Assembly: GCA_008477525.1 (NCBI GenBank)
Contig: SPDT01000007.1
Coordinates: forward strand, 4,836,001-4,900,000
Length of the DNA: 64,000 nt
Reading direction: 5' to 3'
Source of the DNA: Hypomyces perniciosus
Lineage: Eukaryota; Ascomycota; Sordariomycetes; Hypocreales; Hypocreaceae
The notes below the pieces were generated by a model. That model was not told the origin of the DNA, did no database searches, and saw only the letters and a program-made list of their open reading frames with translations. The position numbers and the translations under genes are program-made. Shown here piece by piece: positions 63,364 to 64,000 of this stretch (position 1 is the stretch's first letter; every line of letters begins with the position of its first letter).

Positions 63364-64000
63364 ATGGATCCGCCGTTTCCAGAGGGGAGGCTTTCCGTCA
63401 TCAGCTACACGAATCTCCAATATCCTGAATCTAGACAGCAATCGGACTCCATGTTAGGCTTTGCCGAAACAGGGACTTTCTCTACACTGTCATCTGGTTT
63501 CGACCAGCAGCAGCAACAATACCTACCTGATACACATTCGTTTCCCCAGGCAGTTTGCCATCCGTATCAACACTCCCCAACACCTCATGCTTCCGACGCT
63601 GGTGCTCATATGACTCCCCTTCTACCATATAAGCTCAAAACCGAGCACGTCTGGCCGTCACCCCCACTGGGACCTGGAGATATTCAAAACTGCGCTTCTT
63701 TCCTCGACTCTCCGGTCTCTGGGAGCATCCATTTGCCTTGCTACACCTACACGCCACACACACCAGAGCAGTGGTCTTCGCCAGTGTCGAGCTACGCACA
63801 ACCAGGTGGACTGTTTCAGCAACAACATACACCAGACAGCCAAGCATATATCGGAACCGGCACTCCAATATCAGCAGAGGAGTTCCCATTGTGCAAGCAA
63901 GAGATGCTTACTCCATACACCGGAGGCTTTCATCACGATTCTGAAGGCGAAACACCAGGTCTATACCATTCGGGGCCATCGCCTGGAATGGCATCTAGCT
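63364..64000 (+). CDS. Gln/Pro/Ser-rich protein, 5' part only (cut by window end)
   Basis: An open frame from ATG 63364 runs without a stop to the window end (212 codons). It starts MDPPFPEGRLSVISYTNLQY and includes FDQQQQQYLPDTHSFPQ, KTEHVWPSPPLGPGDIQN, HTPEQWSSPVSSYAQPG and GLYHSGPSPGMASS. Composition is rich in Gln, Pro, Ser, Tyr and His with no domain yet, as seen in the activation regions of fungal transcription factors. The long CT-rich leader upstream also suits a regulator. Any DNA-binding domain would lie beyond the window, so the call is tentative. Confidence 0.65.
   Translation, partial: MDPPFPEGRLSVISYTNLQYPESRQQSDSMLGFAETGTFSTLSSGFDQQQQQYLPDTHSFPQAVCHPYQHSPTPHASDAGAHMTPLLPYKLKTEHVWPSPPLGPGDIQNCASFLDSPVSGSIHLPCYTYTPHTPEQWSSPVSSYAQPGGLFQQQHTPDSQAYIGTGTPISAEEFPLCKQEMLTPYTGGFHHDSEGETPGLYHSGPSPGMASS

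Overview
The window is nuclear DNA of a filamentous ascomycete, most likely a sordariomycete and possibly Hypocreales. This rests on short GT-AG introns of about 50-90 nt with CTAAC/CTGAC-like branch points, CT-rich leaders, a proteinase-K-type secreted subtilisin, a fungal C6 zinc-cluster regulator, and a giant DUF3638-type protein. There are no operons, rRNA or CRISPR arrays, and I recognised no tRNA. The taxonomic placement is an inference, not a database match.

Layout. 2.1-4.5 kb (+): Rck2/Srk1-type CaMK-like kinase. 6.4-8.1 kb (-): Dal5-like MFS transporter. 9.1-10.0 kb (-): DUF1275 membrane protein, divergent from a secreted bicupin oxalate decarboxylase at 11.0-12.4 kb (+). A 3.6 kb gene-poor stretch follows. 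16.0-18.2 kb (+): SulP sulfate permease with a STAS domain. 19.9-29.5 kb (-): one gene for a protein of about 3,100 residues (DUF6606/DUF3638/DUF3645 type) with a GC-AG intron and one unresolved frame junction. 31.4-32.2 kb: wreck of a NACHT/ankyrin NLR-like gene. 32.3-38.8 kb: three unrelated serine peptidases in a row (S9 prolyl-oligopeptidase type, S33/TAP type, S8 subtilisin). 41.6-43.7 kb (+): malic enzyme, convergent with MTC1-like protein (44.0-45.6 kb, -). 46.8-50.3 kb (+): large charged nuclear-type protein of unknown function. 51.5-52.4 kb (-): ribosomal protein uL14. 53.1-53.4 kb (-): possible small acidic protein. 55.9-58.9 kb (+): C6 transcription factor. 59.5-61.2 kb (+): Cactin. 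From 63.4 kb (+): a Gln/Pro/Ser-rich protein cut by the window end.

Most genes are housekeeping (kinase, uL14, Cactin, MTC1, malic enzyme) mixed with nutrient-acquisition genes (sulfate permease, MFS carrier, secreted protease, oxalate decarboxylase). I see no clear biosynthetic cluster. The most notable items are: the giant DUF3638 gene with its frame junction and GC-AG intron; the three-peptidase neighbourhood beside an NLR relic; a two-copy short dispersed repeat with MITE-like ends (5966..6140 and 54625..54821); a helically phased triple CGGCCGG; a triple GCGATAAG upstream of Cactin; and a recurrent intergenic palindrome family (TACGAAGTA, TACTCCGTA and relatives). Exon borders were inferred by eye from splice sites, frame continuity and remembered family patterns; none was tested by alignment.
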